64,000 nt of DNA from positions 558,001 to 622,000 of the forward strand of contig JACKDP010000003.1 in the NCBI GenBank assembly GCA_020633435.1, given 5' to 3'. The translations under genes and the position numbers were made by a program. Positions within the stretch are counted from its first letter, which is position 1, and each line of letters starts with the position of its first letter. Source of the stretch: Myxococcales bacterium. Lineage in GTDB: Bacteria > Myxococcota_A > Bradymonadia > UBA7976 > UBA1532. The notes under the pieces were generated by a model that worked only from the letters and a program-made list of their open reading frames with translations, searched no databases and was not told the origin of the DNA. Positions 26,982 to 36,028 of this stretch are shown one piece after another.

Positions 26982-29900
26982 TCACTGCACGGTCTGGTCG
27001 ACGGAGTCGAGAGCGCCCATGGCCCCCATGCCCCCGGCGACGAAGAAGAAGGCGCTCTCCTGCGCCGAGCCCATGAACTGCCGCGGCTCGGTCAGGCGCA
27101 CGCCCAGGTTGTTCCAGTTGCGGATGTCCGCCGGCTCGATGGGATCGCGGTTGCAGCCCGGGTCGTTGGCCGAGCGGCAGATCTCCCCCGAGATGCCCCC
27201 GTCCGTCGGGCCGGCGCGGCCGCCGAACAGGAACAGGAAGCCGTTGGCGCCGCCGCTGCCGTAGCCGGCGAAGTCGCCGCTGACCTCATCGGTGGGGATG
27301 AACGTCAGGCTCCCGTCGGGCTCCACCCCGGCGGCGTCAACCGCGCGGCTGTAACCCCCGTTCGTCCGCCCCGGGCCCACGAAGAGCCAGGGCTGCCCCT
27401 CGGGCACCACCGCCACGTCGGCGTGGGTCACCCGCACCGCGCCCAGCTCGGCGCGGCCCGGAGAGAGCGTCGAGGCGCCGGTGCGGAAGGCGCCCACAGC
27501 GTCCTCCAGGTCGACGCGGGTGACCTCGTAGGTGTCGAGCACGCCCATCGCGCCCCGGCCGCCCAGGACGTAGAGCCAGCCGCCGGCCGCGTCGGGCACC
27601 GCGACCACCGCCGCCGCCTCCCGCGCCGTCTGCAGCGTCCCGGCGCCGTGCCAGACGCCGAGCGAGCCCGGGGGCAGGGGCGTCTCCTCCCCCGCCTCGG
27701 CCCCCGCGTCGGTGAACCGCGTGTCGGCCACCTCCGCCAGCAGGCGCACCGCGTCCACGCCCTCGCCAGCCTCCGCCGTCCGGTAGACGCGGTAGGCCAC
27801 GGCGCCGGGCACCTCTTCCCAGGTCAGGGTGATCTGCAGCCCCGGGATCTCGGGGAGCTGCACCACCAGCACCTCGCCCGGCAACGACTCGCCCCCGGGG
27901 TTGCGGGCATCGTCGGGCGCGTAGACCGCCGCCACCCGGTAGTGCCAGAGCCCGCCGCCGATGTTCGGGGCGTCCGCCTCGATGGTCAGGCCCAGGTCGA
28001 CGATCTCCGGGCCGGCCAGGGGATCGAGGATTTCGGCCCGCCAGACGGTGTCCACGGGCCCGGCGCCGTCGTTGCCGCCCAGCAGGTACAGGAACCGGCC
28101 CAGGCGCGTGGCCCCCGCGAAGGTGCGGGGCGCGGGCAGGGCGTGGCGCTGGCCCGCCCAGGCCCCCATGTCGCCGAAGACGTCGATGGAGGTGGCCTCC
28201 ACCGTATCCAGGGCGCTGGCGGCCCCGCCGGCGTCGCCGCCGATGGCGTACAGGTAGCGGCTGGTGCGGGTCGGCCGACCGGCGGCCAGGCCCGGGGCCC
28301 GGCGCGCCGTGGTCATGGCCGGCGCGGCCCGCCAGGGGTTGAGGTTCTGGGCCGGCGTCTTGATGGAGACGGCCGAGAACCGCGACGACGAGCCGTCCGC
28401 ATTCGTGAGCGTGATCAAGCAGATGGAGCCCGCCGGGAACTGGTCGGCGGGCAGCCGGGCCACCACCTCGGTGTCGCTGTTGCTCACGATCGGCGCGTTG
28501 GCGTCCCCCGTCATCCCGTCGGGCGTGCGGCAGGTCATCGTCACCGAGCCGCCGTCGGCGACGCTGAACTGCTCGCCGAAGATGCGGGCCTCCTGGGGGC
28601 CGTTGCCGTCCAGCGAGGCCGGCTCCACGCCGTCGATGACCGGGGGCTCGCCCGGGGTCACCGTCAGCGCCGCCTCCATCACGCCCACGGTGGCGTCGGG
28701 GTTCACGACGATGACGTCGTAGCGCCCCGCCGGCAGCCCGCCGGGCACGGCCGCGGTGAGGGTGCCCTCGTCCACGAAGACGACCGCCCGCAGCGCCATG
28801 GCCACCGTGCCGGGCTCGGCCGGGTTGGGGTTGAGGTAGGCGCGGGGGGTGGAGGCGAAGCCCACCTGGCCGTCGCCCGCCTCGGCCCGCAGCGTCACCG
28901 CGGTGGTCACCGTCGGCGACACGTAGGCGGGATCGATGCTCGTCAGGCCCACGCGCAGATCCGCGGTGACCGTCAGCGCCCCGGGCAGCTCCCCTTCGCA
29001 GCCCAGCCGCGAGGTGACGCGCACCGTCCAGGCGCCCTCGGCCAGGCCCGCGGGCACCGTCGCGAAGATCTTGTTGGGGCGATCGGGCGCCGGGCGCGCG
29101 TCGGCCAGCTCGACCTCCTCACCGCCGGGGCCGACGAGGTGCACGGTGTCCGGCGCCGCGTCCAGGCCCGTGGTGTAGATGGTCACCTGCAGGTTGATGC
29201 CGTTGTAGGCGATGGGCGGATCCACGAAGAAGACGATGGGCGTCGGGTGGACCTCCAGGATGGCCGGCTCGGTGGCCTCGCAGCCCTCGGCGTTGACCAC
29301 GCGCACGTCGTAGACGCCGGGCAGCAGGCCGTTGGCGAAGGTGGCCTCGAGGGTGTTCGCGTCGATGAAGCGCACGCCCGTCGCCGCCACGTCGCCCACG
29401 AAGACCTGGGCCACCGGGGTGAAGTCGCTGCCACGGATGGTGAAGGTGTCCACGTCGGCCTCGCAGACCTCGGTGGGCTCGATGCTCTCGATGGTCGGCA
29501 CCGGCACGATGAAGAAGACGTCCGCCGCCGCGTGGCCACAGAGGGCCGGATCGTCGTGGACCACGCCCACCTCCACCGGGCCCTGGGGCAGCGCGCCCTG
29601 GGCGATGAGCGTGGTCAGCGTGGTGCAGGCCTGGGCCTCGTGGCCCGGGTAGTCGAGGGCCGCGCAGCCGCCGATGGTCGCGGCCACCGCCACGCCGTTG
29701 AGGGTCAGCGTCGGCTCGACGCCATCCACCACCAGGAAGCCGGTGCCGGTGACGGTGATCTCGCGGTCGCCGGATTCGATACAGATTCCGCTGGGTTCCA
29801 CCGACGCGATGGTCACCGACGGGGGCACCGTCAGCAGGTCGTCGCCGCCGCCGATGCAGCCGGCCGGGGCCGGATCGATGATGGTCACCCGGGGGTGGCC

Positions 29901-31571
29901 CTCCGGCAGCGGCCCCTGGGGCAGCGTGGCGATGAGGCGCGTGCAGTCCTGCCACGCCAGCCCGCCCTCCATGCGCGGCGTGCACTGCTCCAGGGCGTCG
30001 GCCACCACCGTCGTCTCGCCGATGCGGACGGACGGCCGGTCGTCGCCGATGCCGATGAAGTGCATGCCGTCGACCACGATCTGCCGCTCGCCGTCCTCGG
30101 TGCAGAGGAGGCCCGGCTCGACGGTGACGGGGGTGGGCGGATCGAGCACCACCAGCCGCTGCTCGAAGGTGTCGCTGCAGCCGGCCGGGGCCGGGTTCTC
30201 CACCGTCAGGCTCTCGGCCTCGCCCAGCTCGCCGGGGGCGAAGTCGGCCTCGAAGCCGCCGCAGCGCTCCACCACCAGGCCCTCCACCTCCAGCGGGGCG
30301 CAGTCGGTGGGCCGCACGGCGCTCGCCGCCTGGCCGCCGAGGGTCACCGCGGGGGGCGTGCCGTCCACGGTCAGGAAGTCGCGGCCGGTGACCTGCACGG
30401 CCACGGTCTCCTCGTTGCGGCAGAGGAAGAGGGGCTGCACCTCGGCCACGTCCGGCGGCGGCACCAGCGTCAGGCCGGTGGTCGTCGACGTCAGGCAGCC
30501 GGCGGGGGCCGGGTTCGTCAGCTCGAGGGTGGGGTGGTAGGGCTCGGCGATGGCCTGCTGGGGCAGCGTCACCGTCACGGACGTGCACCGCTCCACCGTC
30601 ACGCCCATGGCCTCCAGGGGCTCGCAGCCGCCGGCGCCGCCGACGGCCAGATCCACCGTGGAGCCGTCCGCCAGGGTCATCGTCACCCCGGGCAGCGCGC
30701 CGTCGATGCGCAGGATGTCCGCGCCGTGCAGCGTCACCTCGCGCTCGCCCTCCACGGGGCAGGCCAGCGGGGGATCGACGCGCTCGATGCTCGGGGGCGG
30801 CACCACGCGCAGGTTGATGGTCTCCTCGCTGTGGCAGGCCGCCGTCTCGGGGTTGTTGATGACCACGGCCGGGTAGCCGGGGGGCACCGCGTCCTGGGGC
30901 AGCGTGAACTCACCGGTGGTGCAGAGCTTGCCCGGCACGCTCGGGTGGGGGATGTCCACGCAGCCCGAGAAGGCGTCGAAGGGCCGGTCGGCCTCGCCCA
31001 CCACGATGCGGGGGGCGGCGTCGGCGATCTGCAGGAGGCCCGCGCCGCCGGCCGTCAGGGTGCGATCCCCCTGGGCCAGGCAGACGACGCCGGGGGTCAC
31101 GCTGGCCAGCTCGGGGGCGTCGGCCACCGCGAGGGGGCCGGTGTCCAGCACGGATTCCCCTTGCGGGTTGATGACCTGCAGATCGTAGAGCCCCGCCGGC
31201 AGCGCCAGCTCGGGGTGGATCTCCAGGGTCATCGTCTGGGCGTCCTGCCACGTCAGGCCCGTGGACTCGGCGTCGGTGCCCGGCCACGTCTGCACGGGGC
31301 CCTCGGCGGTGGCGCCGTCCAGCAGGCGGCCCCGGGTCAGGCTGACGAGCGGCAGGACGGTGCGCGGGTTGTCCGGCAGGCCGACGACGACGGGCGCCAG
31401 GCGCTCGCCGTGCAGGATGACCGGCGTCGTGAGCTGCTCGCCGCAGACGTAGCCCGGCTCCAGCGGTCGGCCGGCCGCCGGCGCGTCGAGCGCGGGCTTC
31501 GGCCCCTCCAGGGACTCGCTGCACCCGGCGACGAGCGCCAGCACCAGCCATCCCGTGACGTTCCTTCTCAT
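26982..31571 (-). CDS. Very large cell-surface lipoprotein with IPT/TIG-like Cys repeats and Kelch-like repeats
   Basis: 1529 residues from the ATG at 31571, which opens a lipoprotein signal with lipobox LALVAGC. About nine Ig-like IPT/TIG units follow (roughly 60-1000). The first five are about 105 residues each and share four cysteines and the phrase NPAPAGC, with unit junctions such as PPSIERVDPP and TIASVEPSG. Residues 1080-1529 contain Kelch-type motifs (RYLYAIGGDAGG, RFLYLLGGNDGAG, GWLYVLGGRGAMG, LFLFGGRAGP) interrupted by a fibronectin-III-like segment (LTWEEVPGAVAYRVYRT). Such proteins usually bind polymers, sugars or partner cells; no enzyme motif is seen. The beta-barrel gene follows 11 bases downstream. 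Confidence 0.88.
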   Translation of the reverse strand: MRRNVTGWLVLALVAGCSESLEGPKPALDAPAAGRPLEPGYVCGEQLTTPVILHGERLAPVVVGLPDNPRTVLPLVSLTRGRLLDGATAEGPVQTWPGTDAESTGLTWQDAQTMTLEIHPELALPAGLYDLQVINPQGESVLDTGPLAVADAPELASVTPGVVCLAQGDRTLTAGGAGLLQIADAAPRIVVGEADRPFDAFSGCVDIPHPSVPGKLCTTGEFTLPQDAVPPGYPAVVINNPETAACHSEETINLRVVPPPSIERVDPPLACPVEGEREVTLHGADILRIDGALPGVTMTLADGSTVDLAVGGAGGCEPLEAMGVTVERCTSVTVTLPQQAIAEPYHPTLELTNPAPAGCLTSTTTGLTLVPPPDVAEVQPLFLCRNEETVAVQVTGRDFLTVDGTPPAVTLGGQAASAVRPTDCAPLEVEGLVVERCGGFEADFAPGELGEAESLTVENPAPAGCSDTFEQRLVVLDPPTPVTVEPGLLCTEDGERQIVVDGMHFIGIGDDRPSVRIGETTVVADALEQCTPRMEGGLAWQDCTRLIATLPQGPLPEGHPRVTIIDPAPAGCIGGGDDLLTVPPSVTIASVEPSGICIESGDREITVTGTGFLVVDGVEPTLTLNGVAVAATIGGCAALDYPGHEAQACTTLTTLIAQGALPQGPVEVGVVHDDPALCGHAAADVFFIVPVPTIESIEPTEVCEADVDTFTIRGSDFTPVAQVFVGDVAATGVRFIDANTLEATFANGLLPGVYDVRVVNAEGCEATEPAILEVHPTPIVFFVDPPIAYNGINLQVTIYTTGLDAAPDTVHLVGPGGEEVELADARPAPDRPNKIFATVPAGLAEGAWTVRVTSRLGCEGELPGALTVTADLRVGLTSIDPAYVSPTVTTAVTLRAEAGDGQVGFASTPRAYLNPNPAEPGTVAMALRAVVFVDEGTLTAAVPGGLPAGRYDVIVVNPDATVGVMEAALTVTPGEPPVIDGVEPASLDGNGPQEARIFGEQFSVADGGSVTMTCRTPDGMTGDANAPIVSNSDTEVVARLPADQFPAGSICLITLTNADGSSSRFSAVSIKTPAQNLNPWRAAPAMTTARRAPGLAAGRPTRTSRYLYAIGGDAGGAASALDTVEATSIDVFGDMGAWAGQRHALPAPRTFAGATRLGRFLYLLGGNDGAGPVDTVWRAEILDPLAGPEIVDLGLTIEADAPNIGGGLWHYRVAAVYAPDDARNPGGESLPGEVLVVQLPEIPGLQITLTWEEVPGAVAYRVYRTAEAGEGVDAVRLLAEVADTRFTDAGAEAGEETPLPPGSLGVWHGAGTLQTAREAAAVVAVPDAAGGWLYVLGGRGAMGVLDTYEVTRVDLEDAVGAFRTGASTLSPGRAELGAVRVTHADVAVVPEGQPWLFVGPGRTNGGYSRAVDAAGVEPDGSLTFIPTDEVSGDFAGYGSGGANGFLFLFGGRAGPTDGGISGEICRSANDPGCNRDPIEPADIRNWNNLGVRLTEPRQFMGSAQESAFFFVAGGMGAMGALDSVDQTVQ

Positions 31572-31722
31572 TCTCCCTCCCCATGCCAGGACTGCGGCCT
31601 GTTGAACGAGCCAACCGGGAGGCGGACACATCGGAGGCCTGGGCGCCCCGGCTGGCGGGGGCTCGCGACGCCGCGCGGCGTTGGGCATCCTCTCTCGGCA
31701 CCCCCCGATCTGGAGTCGCCCG

Positions 31723-32529
31723 ATGCGCCTGTTGCTCGCCCTCTCGCTCCTCGCCGGCGTCGCCCACGCGGGCGAGCCGCCCATGACCATCCGCCGCCTC
31801 AGCGAGGCCGACTTCAAGGCCCTGCACGCCCTCACCGGCGAGGCCGCCCCCACCCCTCGCGGCCAGATGATCGACCTGGGCGGCGGGCAGGCCTACCTGA
31901 GCCTCCCCCCGGGCGCGACGGCCCCCGTGCCCGGCGTCGTGGTCATCCACGAGTGGTGGGGCCTCAACGACCACATCAAGCACTGGGCCGACCGCCTGGC
32001 CGACGATGGCTACGCCGCCCTCGCGGTGGATCTCTACGGCGGCGCCGTGGCGAAGACCCCCGACGAGGCCATGGCCGCCATGAAGGCCGTCGACACGGCC
32101 AAGGCGTCGGAACTGTTGAAGAAAGCCGTCGCCTTCCTCGGCGCCGATCCCCGCGTGCAGGCGAAGAAGCGGGCCGTGATGGGCTGGTGCTTCGGCGGCG
32201 CCTGGTCGCTGCAGACGGGCCTCATGGCCGGGGCCGATCTGGCGGCCGTCGTCATGTACTACGGCCGCGTCGAGGCCGACGCCGCGAAGCTGGCCGGGCT
32301 CCAGGCCCCGCTGCTGGGCGTGTTCGCCAACCAGGACGCCCACATCACGCCCGACGCCGTCACCGCGTTCGAGGCGGCCCTGAAGGCGGCGGGCAAGGAC
32401 GCCACCATCCTGCGCTACGACGCCGACCACGCCTTCGCCAACCCGTCGAGCGCCCGCTACGACGAGGCCGACGCGACGGCGGCGTGGGAGAAGGTGCGGG
32501 CGTTCCTGGCGGCGAAGCTGAAGGGCTGA
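31723..32529 (+). CDS. Dienelactone hydrolase family protein, exported
   Basis: 268 residues. The ATG at 31723 was chosen because it starts the signal peptide RLLLALSLLAGVAHA; 14 residues upstream are not signal-like. The alpha/beta-hydrolase core shows VVIHEWWGLNDHIKHWADRL, the nucleophile elbow GWCFGGAW with a catalytic Cys (about 160), FANQDAHITP with the acid, and DADHAFAN with the catalytic His. These match the dienelactone hydrolase Cys-Asp-His triad. Known members hydrolyse cyclic esters, but periplasmic homologues have other, mostly unknown, substrates. It is divergent from the repeat lipoprotein and convergent with the PanE-like gene. Confidence 0.88.
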   Translation: MRLLLALSLLAGVAHAGEPPMTIRRLSEADFKALHALTGEAAPTPRGQMIDLGGGQAYLSLPPGATAPVPGVVVIHEWWGLNDHIKHWADRLADDGYAALAVDLYGGAVAKTPDEAMAAMKAVDTAKASELLKKAVAFLGADPRVQAKKRAVMGWCFGGAWSLQTGLMAGADLAAVVMYYGRVEADAAKLAGLQAPLLGVFANQDAHITPDAVTAFEAALKAAGKDATILRYDADHAFANPSSARYDEADATAAWEKVRAFLAAKLKG

Positions 32530-32533
32530 GGCC

Positions 32534-33508
32534 TCAGGGCACGCCGGCGGGCTCGGGGGGCAGGCGGTCGGCCAGCGCGCGGATGGCGTCCACCGGCTTG
32601 CTGGCGGCCACGCCCTTCTCGATGAAGCTGGCGAGCTGGGCCCGGGTCTGGTCGCCCACCTTCGTGAAGTGGTAGCCCAGGTAGACCTCCAGCGGCAGCG
32701 GCAGCAGGCGCTCCCCCAGCCAGAGGATGAGCCGCAGCGTCGTGCGGCGGGCCATCAGCCACACCAGCACCCGCGCCCGGCCCGGGGCGGCGATGGCGGC
32801 CGTCTGCTTCATGGCGCGGGCCGCCAGGCGGCTGCCCTCCCCGCGGCCGAACGCCTTGAACTTCCAGCCCGACAGCTCCAGGCCGGCCATGACCGGGTTC
32901 ATCAGGCCCGAGCCCAGGGCGAGCTGCGGGGTGACGTCGGGCACGCCCTTCGACGCCCAGCCGCCGTGGTTGAGCAGGTCGATGACCCCCCGCAGCCGGT
33001 CGCGCGGCCCCGAGAACGGGTTCTTCGCGGCCGGCCACCAGAACGCCACCCCCGGCGGATCGACGTGCTGGCCGGGCAGCGGGGCCTGGTAGCTGATCAT
33101 GGGGATGAGCCCGCGCACCAGCCGGTCGACGGGCATCCGGGCGAGCAGGTAGGCGACGTCCTCCAGGCCAGGCTGCAGCGAGACGACGGTGGCCTCGCCC
33201 GCGGCGGCCAGCAGCGGCTCCAGCCACGGCCCCTTGAGCGCGGTGGACGACATGCACAGCCAGACCTGGTCCCAGGCCCGGGCGGCCACCTCCTCGGGGG
33301 TGCTCACCAGGTCGAACTCGCGGAAGTCGACGCGGCGCCCCTTCTCCGGCCCCTTCAGGGGGTAGAGGGGCATCCCGTCGGCCTCGAGGCCGGCGCGGTA
33401 CTTCTCCTTCACGAAGAACGTCACGCGGGCGCCGCCGCGGAAGAGGTGGAAGCCGTAGACCTGGCCCACCGCCCCGGCGCCGACGAGCAGGATGCGGGGT
33501 CCGCTCAC
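32534..33508 (-). CDS. Ketopantoate reductase (ApbA/PanE)-like NADP-dependent oxidoreductase
   Basis: 324 residues. N-terminal Rossmann motif ILLVGAGAVGQVYGFHL binds NADPH, and WDQVWLCMSSTALKG corresponds to the next family block. In true PanE the following block gives a conserved Asn and Lys; here the equivalents are less clear, and the C-terminal half diverges. It may be a paralogue with another substrate. It overlaps the MCE-domain gene by four bases (ATGA at 33505-33508), so it may belong to the lipid-transport transcript. Confidence 0.72.
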   Translation of the reverse strand: MSGPRILLVGAGAVGQVYGFHLFRGGARVTFFVKEKYRAGLEADGMPLYPLKGPEKGRRVDFREFDLVSTPEEVAARAWDQVWLCMSSTALKGPWLEPLLAAAGEATVVSLQPGLEDVAYLLARMPVDRLVRGLIPMISYQAPLPGQHVDPPGVAFWWPAAKNPFSGPRDRLRGVIDLLNHGGWASKGVPDVTPQLALGSGLMNPVMAGLELSGWKFKAFGRGEGSRLAARAMKQTAAIAAPGRARVLVWLMARRTTLRLILWLGERLLPLPLEVYLGYHFTKVGDQTRAQLASFIEKGVAASKPVDAIRALADRLPPEPAGVP

Positions 33509-34404
33509 GGGGTCACCTCTTCCACCGTCACCCGCACCTCCTCGATGCGCCCGGCGGCCAGGCGGAAGACCCGCTTGCTGGCCGCGTCGGCGGGCTTCGG
33601 CGTGAGCTCGGCCACCCCGATCTCGTCATTCAGCGTCGCGTCCCGATCGAACACCTTCACCTGGATCCTCGTTTCCGCAGTCAGATCAAATGCTTCACTC
33701 ACGGCGTCCTCGAACTCCGCGGCCAGGGCGGAGCCCCCGTCGGCCAGCAGGACCTGCCGCTCGTCGACCCAGACCTGCACCATGATCTCGGGGTCGCCCA
33801 TGCTGTCCCAGTCCTTGCCGTCGGCGGTGGTGGCGTGGACCTTGACCCCCAGCACCCGGATGCGGAAGTGGCGCGGCTGGTCGAGATCGACGGTGTCCCC
33901 GCGGGTACGGGGCGCCTGGGTGTCTGGATCGAGGACGGCGCGCCCGAGGCCCTTCACCTGGTCGCGGGCGTGGTCGACGGAGTGCTTCAGGGCCGCCTCG
34001 GCCTCCTGCACGCTGTCCTTCAGGGCCCCGCGCGCCCGGTCGATCATGTCCTCGGGCAGGGCCGCGCCGGCGACCGTCGCGCCGCTGGCCAGGGGCACGC
34101 CCGGCGGGGCGCCGGGCACCACGGCGACGCGCCGCTTGCCCGTGACCAGCTTCTCCTCCTCGATCTGGAAGCTGGCCTTGTCGTCGAGGTGGTGGGCGAA
34201 CCGGGGCTGGATCTCGAGGCGGACGACGACGCCCGCCTCGGCGAGATCCACGTCGCGCACCTGCCCGATGGCCAGGCCGCGCATGGCCACGTTGTCACCC
34301 GGCTTGAGGCCGGCGGCCTCGGGGAACGTCACCGCCACCGTGAACGGCTTCTCGCTGCACGAGAAGAAGGCGGGCAAGAGCCCGATCAGGAAGAGGAATT
34401 TCAT
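33505..34404 (-). CDS. MlaD/MCE-domain lipoprotein with C-terminal C2-like domain
   Basis: 299 residues. Signal peptide with lipobox LLPAFFSC. Residues 20-110 are an MCE/MlaD domain (FTVAVTFPEAAGLKPGDNVAMRGLAIGQVRDV is the signature block, here quoted only in part: AGLKPGDNVAMRGLAIGQV). A helical, charged linker follows (about 115-150). The last 120 residues look like a C2 domain: MGDPEIMVQVWVD and IQVKVFDRDATLNDEIG. MCE proteins carry phospholipids between membranes as the substrate-binding part of Mla-type ABC systems. A C2-like lipid-binding module on the same chain is unusual. Its start overlaps the upstream MlaF-MlaE gene by ATGA. Confidence 0.82.
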   Translation of the reverse strand: MKFLFLIGLLPAFFSCSEKPFTVAVTFPEAAGLKPGDNVAMRGLAIGQVRDVDLAEAGVVVRLEIQPRFAHHLDDKASFQIEEEKLVTGKRRVAVVPGAPPGVPLASGATVAGAALPEDMIDRARGALKDSVQEAEAALKHSVDHARDQVKGLGRAVLDPDTQAPRTRGDTVDLDQPRHFRIRVLGVKVHATTADGKDWDSMGDPEIMVQVWVDERQVLLADGGSALAAEFEDAVSEAFDLTAETRIQVKVFDRDATLNDEIGVAELTPKPADAASKRVFRLAAGRIEEVRVTVEEVTP

Positions 34405-35951
34405 CGCAGCAGCCCTCCGGCCATGCTGAAGATCAGCTCCACGGCGATGGCGGCGAGGAGGCCCGCCACCACCGCCCGCGTCGTGGCGCGGCCCACCGCG
34501 TCGCTGCCCCGGCGGGCGCCGCGGCCGGCGTTGAAGGCCACCGTCACGATGCAGACGCCGCAGACGAGGGCCCGCACGAGGCCCACGAGCAGCGGCTGCG
34601 CCTCGACGTCGCCGAGGACCGTGTGTTCGAAGCCCGCCGTGTTCTGCCCGAGGAGGACGACGTAGCCCACCAGCCCGCCGAGCAGGCCGGTGGCCTCCAG
34701 GACGAGGGCCAGCAGGGGGAAGGCGACGAGCGCCGCCGCCAGGATGGGCGACAGCCACACGGCCTCCGCCGAGGTGCCGAAGGTGTCGAGGGCGTCGGCC
34801 TGCCGCAGGTACGTCTTGATGCCCACCTCGCTGGCGACGCGGGCCCCGACGCGGCCTGCCAGGAAGAGGCCGGTGTACAGGGGGCCGACGTGGTGGCAGA
34901 GGACGACGCCGAGCATCCCGGGCAGGGGATCGAGGTCGTCGAAGGCCGCCCCGAGGGCCTGGCCGATCTGCAGCGAGGTGACGAGGCCCAGCACGAACCC
35001 CGAGACGGCCACGGCCGGCAGGCTGGTGACCCCGACGTCCCAGAGGCGCTGGAGGAAGGGCGCCAGGGGCGGCACCCGCACGCGGCGCAGGCTGCCCGCG
35101 GCGCTCCTGAAGTTCCTCAGCAGATCGGCGAGCTGCGCCCGGATGGGCCGGCGCTGGGTGCCGGGCTCGGAGGCCGGGGGATCCTCGGCGGCGAACCAGG
35201 CCTCCAGGTGGTCCCGGATGGCCGAGACGGCCTCGTCCCGGGGGCCGAAGCGCCCCAGGTCGTCGGCGGTCATGAGGGGCACCAGGCGGTGCTCGGCCGG
35301 ATCCAGGTAGAGGACGCGGTCGGCGATGCGGGCGGCCAGGGGGTAGTCATGGGTGACGACGAGGGCCGCCTGGCCGGGCACGGCGTCGCGGGCGGCCAGG
35401 ATGGCCTGGGCCACGCGGATGGACGAGGCGGCGTCGAGGCCGGCGGTGGGCTCGTCGTAGAGCAGGACGGCCGGGGCCTGGACGAGGGCGCGGGCGATGG
35501 CGGCGCGCTTGCGCAGCCCCCCGGAGAGGGCCTGGGGCCGGGCGGCCAGGTGGCCGGGGCGCAGGCCTACGGCGGTGGCGGCGGCCTGCACGCGGGCGTC
35601 GCGCTCGGCGGCGGGCAGGTGGCGGGCCGGGAAGCCCAGGTTCTCGGCCACCGTGCGATCGTCGAAGAGGGCGGCGTCCTGGAAGACCATGCCCACCACG
35701 GGCGGGCGGTGGACGGTGCCGGCGTCGGGGGCCTGGAGGCCGAGCAGCAGATCCAGCAGGACGGACTTGCCGCCGCCGGAGGGGCCGACGACGACGACGA
35801 CCTCGCCGGGGGCCAGCTCCAGATCCACCTGATCGAGGATGAGGCGGCCCCCGAAGCCCTTGCTGACCTGTTCGAGGCGGGCGGTCTGGCTCAAAGAGTC
35901 TCCGGCCGGCGAGGGGCGCGAACGGGCAACCGCCCGGCCCCGGGGGTTCAT
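34401..35951 (-). CDS. Mla-type lipid ABC transporter, ATPase (MlaF) and permease (MlaE) fused in one chain
   Basis: 516 residues. Residues 20-235 are an ABC ATPase: Walker A GPSGGGKSVLLDLLLG, Q-loop VFQDAALFDDRTV, signature ALSGGLRKRAAIARALV, Walker B VLLYDEPTAGLD and switch VTHDY. Residues 285-516 are an MlaE permease: FLQRLWDVGVTSLPAVAVSG, VTSLQIGQALGAAF, RVGARVASEVGIKTYLRQAD, EAVWLSPILAAALVAFPLL and NAGRGARRGSDAVGRATTR are the family blocks. In most bacteria these are two genes, mlaF and mlaE. With the MCE lipoprotein behind it, the transporter may be minimal; MlaB, MlaC and MlaA are not seen here. Confidence 0.92.
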   Translation of the reverse strand: MNPRGRAVARSRPSPAGDSLSQTARLEQVSKGFGGRLILDQVDLELAPGEVVVVVGPSGGGKSVLLDLLLGLQAPDAGTVHRPPVVGMVFQDAALFDDRTVAENLGFPARHLPAAERDARVQAAATAVGLRPGHLAARPQALSGGLRKRAAIARALVQAPAVLLYDEPTAGLDAASSIRVAQAILAARDAVPGQAALVVTHDYPLAARIADRVLYLDPAEHRLVPLMTADDLGRFGPRDEAVSAIRDHLEAWFAAEDPPASEPGTQRRPIRAQLADLLRNFRSAAGSLRRVRVPPLAPFLQRLWDVGVTSLPAVAVSGFVLGLVTSLQIGQALGAAFDDLDPLPGMLGVVLCHHVGPLYTGLFLAGRVGARVASEVGIKTYLRQADALDTFGTSAEAVWLSPILAAALVAFPLLALVLEATGLLGGLVGYVVLLGQNTAGFEHTVLGDVEAQPLLVGLVRALVCGVCIVTVAFNAGRGARRGSDAVGRATTRAVVAGLLAAIAVELIFSMAGGLLR

Positions 35952-36028
35952 GCCCGGATGGTGCCCCAGCCGCCGCCGTTTGGCCAACGCGCCTTGCCCC
36001 GAGCGGGGGCGTCGGTCATCTTGCCGCC

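Noticed and set aside
27423..32675. 1750-codon open frame on the plus strand
   Set aside because: It is antisense to the 1529-residue lipoprotein, has no signal, motif or ribosome site, and has the Arg/Gly/Val-rich composition of a shadow frame in GC-rich DNA.
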